Positions 4,993 through 7,284 of a DNA stretch of 7,284 bases are shown here, in pieces; within the stretch, counting starts at the first letter, position 1; each line of letters opens with the position of its first letter. Below the pieces are notes generated by a model. The model was not told the DNA's origin. It saw only the letters and a list, made by a program, of their open reading frames with translations, and did not search any database. Both the position numbers and the translations under genes were made by a program. Source of the DNA: Phycisphaerae bacterium (GTDB lineage Bacteria > Planctomycetota > Phycisphaerae > UBA1845 > Fen-1342); assembly GCA_016935035.1 (NCBI GenBank), contig JAFGRR010000706.1, positions 1 to 7,284 on the forward strand, given 5' to 3'.

Positions 4993-5014
4993 AAGTCCGG
5001 CTTCAGCCGGACTT
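4993..5014. repeat. Perfect 9-bp intergenic palindrome
   Basis: AAGTCCGGC (4993-5001) and GCCGGACTT (5006-5014) form a perfect stem around TTCA. No T-run follows, so it looks like a REP-like repeat rather than a terminator. It is the third hairpin in the 178-base gap before the dockerin-tailed gene, in which I see no other gene or clear promoter. Confidence 0.65.
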
Positions 5015-5072
5015 CTAGGCCTCAGCCCGGCCAAACGCACGGTCCAGGATTCAGCTCGAAGGAACTACACTC

Positions 5073-6080
5073 ATGTGCATTTGTCGCCGACACATCGCCG
5101 TCGCGGCCCTACTCACACTGACTATGGCCGCAAGCGCCGATCCGCTGACCGTCAAGCAGATCCAGTCCAACACCGCCGACGGCGACGCCAGCATCTATGA
5201 CTATCAAGTGGTCGATTGCATCGGCGGCATCTGCGTCGCGAAGTTCCCCGGCTATCGCCCGCGGCTCGTCATCCTGGATCCCAACGAAACCGCCGCCTGG
5301 GGCGCCATCCAGGTCAAGGACTGGATCTACCCGTACGACATGTTCGAGGAGGTCCAAATCGGTGACCGCGTCAGTTTCACCAACATGTTCGTCGAGGAAT
5401 ATCGCGGCACCACGTTCTTGCAAAGGCAGTCAACGTACAGCCCCGGCTACGTAATCGAGAGCAGCGGTAATCCGCTGCCACCGCCGATCATCATCCCCGT
5501 CTCCGTCATTCCCGCGCCGCTATACGACGCCGGCGACGACGGCTGGTACGTCGAGGACCACGTCGCCGAACCGTACGAGTCCATGCGTCTGATCATCCGT
5601 GACGTCACCGTCACCACGATCGACCTCGGCAAGGCCGTGGACAACTACAACCTGCAAGACGCGCTCGGCCACGACTGCTGGGCGGCGGACTACATGAACA
5701 CCGACGTCGGCAACTCGGGCTACCACGCCTTCGTGACCATCGGCCAACACTTCTGCGCCGTCGCCGGCGTCTTCGAGCAGTACAAGTACCTCACCAATGG
5801 CTGGGACTATTACCAGCTCATTACGCTCGACACGCCCAGCTTGGCGATCTGCGGCGACGGAAACGCCGACGGTGTTGCCGACCTGAATGACCTGCCGGTT
5901 TGCCTTGATTGCATGACCGGCCCGCAATGCGACGACATTGCCGGCGGCTGCAACCCGCCCGCGTGGACATTCGATCCGCCCGGCCTGGATGTGCAGGCCT
6001 GCCTGACGATGGACCTCGATTACGACGGCGACGTCGACCTGCGCGACTTCGCCACTTTCCAACTAATCGCCGGCCTGTAG
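5073..6080 (+). CDS. Secreted paralogue of the PEP-CTERM protein with dockerin-like EF-hand tail
   Basis: The 335-residue product has a signal peptide (HIAVAALLTLTMAASA, cut probably after Ala22). Its ectodomain matches the preceding gene in order: WGAIQVKDW (76-84), VEEYRGTTFLQ (108-118), YESM (168-171), VTVTTIDLGKAVDNY (178-192), WAADYMN (203-209) and WDYYQL (244-249). The ending differs: residues 260-335 carry two calcium-loop motifs, DGNADGVADLND (262-273, Asp/Asn at loop positions 1, 3, 5, 9, 12) and DLDYDGDVDLRD (314-325, the same positions), as in type I dockerin-like modules common at planctomycete protein C-termini. Four more cysteines lie in the 40-residue linker and flanks. Such tails usually mediate calcium-dependent protein binding; no cohesin partner is visible here. 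AAGGA nine bases before the ATG supports the start. Export and tail class are firm; the ectodomain function is unknown. Confidence 0.88.
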   Translation: MCICRRHIAVAALLTLTMAASADPLTVKQIQSNTADGDASIYDYQVVDCIGGICVAKFPGYRPRLVILDPNETAAWGAIQVKDWIYPYDMFEEVQIGDRVSFTNMFVEEYRGTTFLQRQSTYSPGYVIESSGNPLPPPIIIPVSVIPAPLYDAGDDGWYVEDHVAEPYESMRLIIRDVTVTTIDLGKAVDNYNLQDALGHDCWAADYMNTDVGNSGYHAFVTIGQHFCAVAGVFEQYKYLTNGWDYYQLITLDTPSLAICGDGNADGVADLNDLPVCLDCMTGPQCDDIAGGCNPPAWTFDPPGLDVQACLTMDLDYDGDVDLRDFATFQLIAGL

Positions 6081-6098
6081 ACCCACCGTCGCCCGTAG

Positions 6099-6120
6099 CG
6101 TCGGCCCCCCGCGGCCGACG
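6099..6120. repeat. GC-rich hairpin after the dockerin-tailed gene
   Basis: CGTCGGCC (6099-6106) and GGCCGACG (6113-6120) form a perfect 8-bp stem with a C-rich loop. The stem uses the same GGCCGACG core as the 32-base repeat, with arm order reversed. It lies in the convergent gap between two gene ends and may act as a weak bidirectional end signal; no T-run is present. Confidence 0.6.
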
Positions 6121-6152
6121 TAGAACGCGAAACGAGCCTCCCGTAATCCTAC

Positions 6153-6172
6153 GTCGCCCGCAGGTGGGCGAC
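6153..6172. repeat. GC-rich hairpin in the convergent gap before the S9 peptidase stop
   Basis: GTCGCCC (6153-6159) and GGGCGAC (6166-6172) form a perfect 7-bp stem, extended by one G-T pair, around CAGG. CGACGTAG appears on the minus strand next to this hairpin and on the plus strand after the previous one, which suggests a related repeat. Confidence 0.55.
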
Positions 6173-6227
6173 ACTGCACGCTAGACATGTGCCGGCACGG
6201 ATACCTTACGTCACACGCGGCGCGCCA

Positions 6228-7284
6228 TCAGCGCATGTGCTTGTTGAACCAGCCCACAATCCGTCGCAGGCGTTCCGCTCGATTCTGCGGCCGACCGCCG
6301 CGCGACAGGCCGTGCGATTCACCCTCGAACCGCACCATCTCCGTCTCGCGGCCCATGACTTTCAGCGACGTAAACAGTTGCTCCGCCTGCTCGATGCCGC
6401 AACGCAGGTCCTGCTCCGAGTGGATGACCAGTAGCGGCGTCTTGATGTTCTTGACGAACGTCAGCGGCGACTGTCGGCGATACTCCTTCATCTTCTCCCA
6501 CGGCTTGCCGCCAAAGTGGAAGCCCAACTCATTGCCGTAGTCGCTTGTGCCGAACATCGACTCCAGATTGGTCACGCTGCGCTGCGTGACGGCGGCGCGG
6601 AATCGCTGCGTATGCCCAACCGCCCAGTTCGTCATGTACCCGCCATAGGACCCGCCCGTGAATCCGACCCGCTTGCTATCGACGTAGCGTTGCCGGAACA
6701 GGTGATCGGCGACCTTTGACACATCCTTCCAATCGAGGTTGCCCCAGTCGGCGTTGATGCAATTGCGATACTTGAGCCCATACGTCGTGCTGCCGCGCGG
6801 ATTCGACCAGCAGACTACATAGCCACTCGCCGCCAGCAGTTGAAACTCGTGGAAGAACGTCGAGCCGTATGCCCCATGCGGCCCACCGTGCACCTCCAGA
6901 ATCGCTGGATACCGGCGTGCCTTGCTGAAGTTCGGCGGCTTGATGATCCAGCCCGGCACCGTCGTGTTGCCGGATTTGACCGTAAACGCCTCTCGCTCGG
7001 CGACGTGCACGCGTTTGAGCACGCCGGCGTTCACTTCCGTAATCTGCCGCGTTTCGCCGCTGTCCGGGTCAAATACGAACACGTCCGCCGGATTCGCAAA
7101 CGTGCCGATGTTCAGCGCGATCAGGCCGGTGTTCGCCGTGCGGCTGAAGAACATCAGGTTGATGTCGCCGTCAACGACGCAGCGTGTATCGCGTCTCCCC
7201 AGCGACCGCGTGTAGAGATGCGCGCTGCCGTTTTCGCCGACCAGGAAGTAGATGCGTTGCCCGTCGGCGCTCCAGATCGCGGGC
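6228..7284 (-). CDS. Prolyl oligopeptidase-family (S9) serine peptidase, N-terminus cut by window edge
   Basis: The 351 visible residues (frame open to 7283) cover the end of a beta-propeller (PAIWSADGQRIYFLVGENGS, then VFVFDPDSGETRQIT) and the whole alpha/beta-hydrolase domain. Motifs are intact: HGGPHG and NPRGSTTYG near the oxyanion hole, nucleophile Ser in GGSYGGY (codon 6648-6650), Asp in HSEQDL (6408-6410) and His in EGESHG (6312-6314), in family order and spacing. Such enzymes cut short peptides, often acyl-aminoacyl or dipeptidyl ends (S9B/S9C-like); the propeller keeps large proteins out. The ATG at 7154 is not the true start, because propeller sequence continues upstream of it. Whether it is exported cannot be seen since the N-terminus is missing. 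It converges with the dockerin-tailed gene, leaving a 147-base gap with two hairpins, so it is probably a separate unit. Confidence 0.95.
   Translation of the reverse strand, partial: PAIWSADGQRIYFLVGENGSAHLYTRSLGRRDTRCVVDGDINLMFFSRTANTGLIALNIGTFANPADVFVFDPDSGETRQITEVNAGVLKRVHVAEREAFTVKSGNTTVPGWIIKPPNFSKARRYPAILEVHGGPHGAYGSTFFHEFQLLAASGYVVCWSNPRGSTTYGLKYRNCINADWGNLDWKDVSKVADHLFRQRYVDSKRVGFTGGSYGGYMTNWAVGHTQRFRAAVTQRSVTNLESMFGTSDYGNELGFHFGGKPWEKMKEYRRQSPLTFVKNIKTPLLVIHSEQDLRCGIEQAEQLFTSLKVMGRETEMVRFEGESHGLSRGGRPQNRAERLRRIVGWFNKHMR

Noticed and set aside
5520..6062. Minus-strand 180-codon frame in the dockerin-tailed gene
   Set aside because: It is antisense to a gene with signal peptide, paralogue blocks and EF-hand loops; its Val/Ala/Gly-rich translation is a mirror of high-GC codons.
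6187..6540. Plus-strand frames opposite the S9 peptidase
   Set aside because: They lie antisense to the catalytic domain with an intact Ser-Asp-His triad and show no domain of their own.

Overview
The window looks like a GC-rich planctomycete chromosome segment, possibly Phycisphaerae-like. No single gene proves this. The argument is the combination: a membrane Ser/Thr kinase with TPRs beside a small ECF-type sigma factor, a pseudopilin with a C-terminal YADGHV motif, a PEP-CTERM protein, a dockerin-like EF-hand tail of the 'DLDYDGDVDLRDFATFQ' type, and many GC-rich hairpin repeats between genes. No tRNA, rRNA, CRISPR array or transposase was seen.

Layout. The left part reads on the minus strand, in transcription order: a 78-residue exported small protein (2807 to 2571), an ECF-type sigma factor (2449 to 1853), and a receptor-like Ser/Thr kinase (1545 to beyond position 1, C-terminus missing). 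The centre is a divergent intergenic region (2808-3192) with a structured inverted repeat built of 7-base units, a minus-strand terminator-like hairpin and candidate promoters both ways. The plus strand then carries a type II/IV pseudopilin-like protein (3193-4035), a PEP-CTERM surface protein (4097-4894) and a paralogue of it ending in a dockerin-like module (5073-6080). A prolyl-oligopeptidase-family (S9) serine peptidase comes in from the right on the minus strand (ends at 6228, N-terminus missing).

How the genes may work together. The sigma-kinase pair matches a known planctomycete arrangement in which a kinase signals to a neighbouring ECF sigma factor, so this is probably an envelope-to-transcription signalling unit. 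The plus-strand trio are all exported or surface proteins. Two of them share one ectodomain but carry different C-terminal tags (PEP-CTERM versus dockerin-like), which is the most interesting protein-level observation here.

At the DNA level two things stand out. One is a family of short GC-rich palindromes in nearly every gap, including a 32-base repeat present twice with one mismatch in the loop. The other is a pair of larger inverted repeats (1684-1831 and 2934-3053) whose arms are arrays of 7-base units. All functions are inferred from sequence motifs read by eye; no search or folding program was run.
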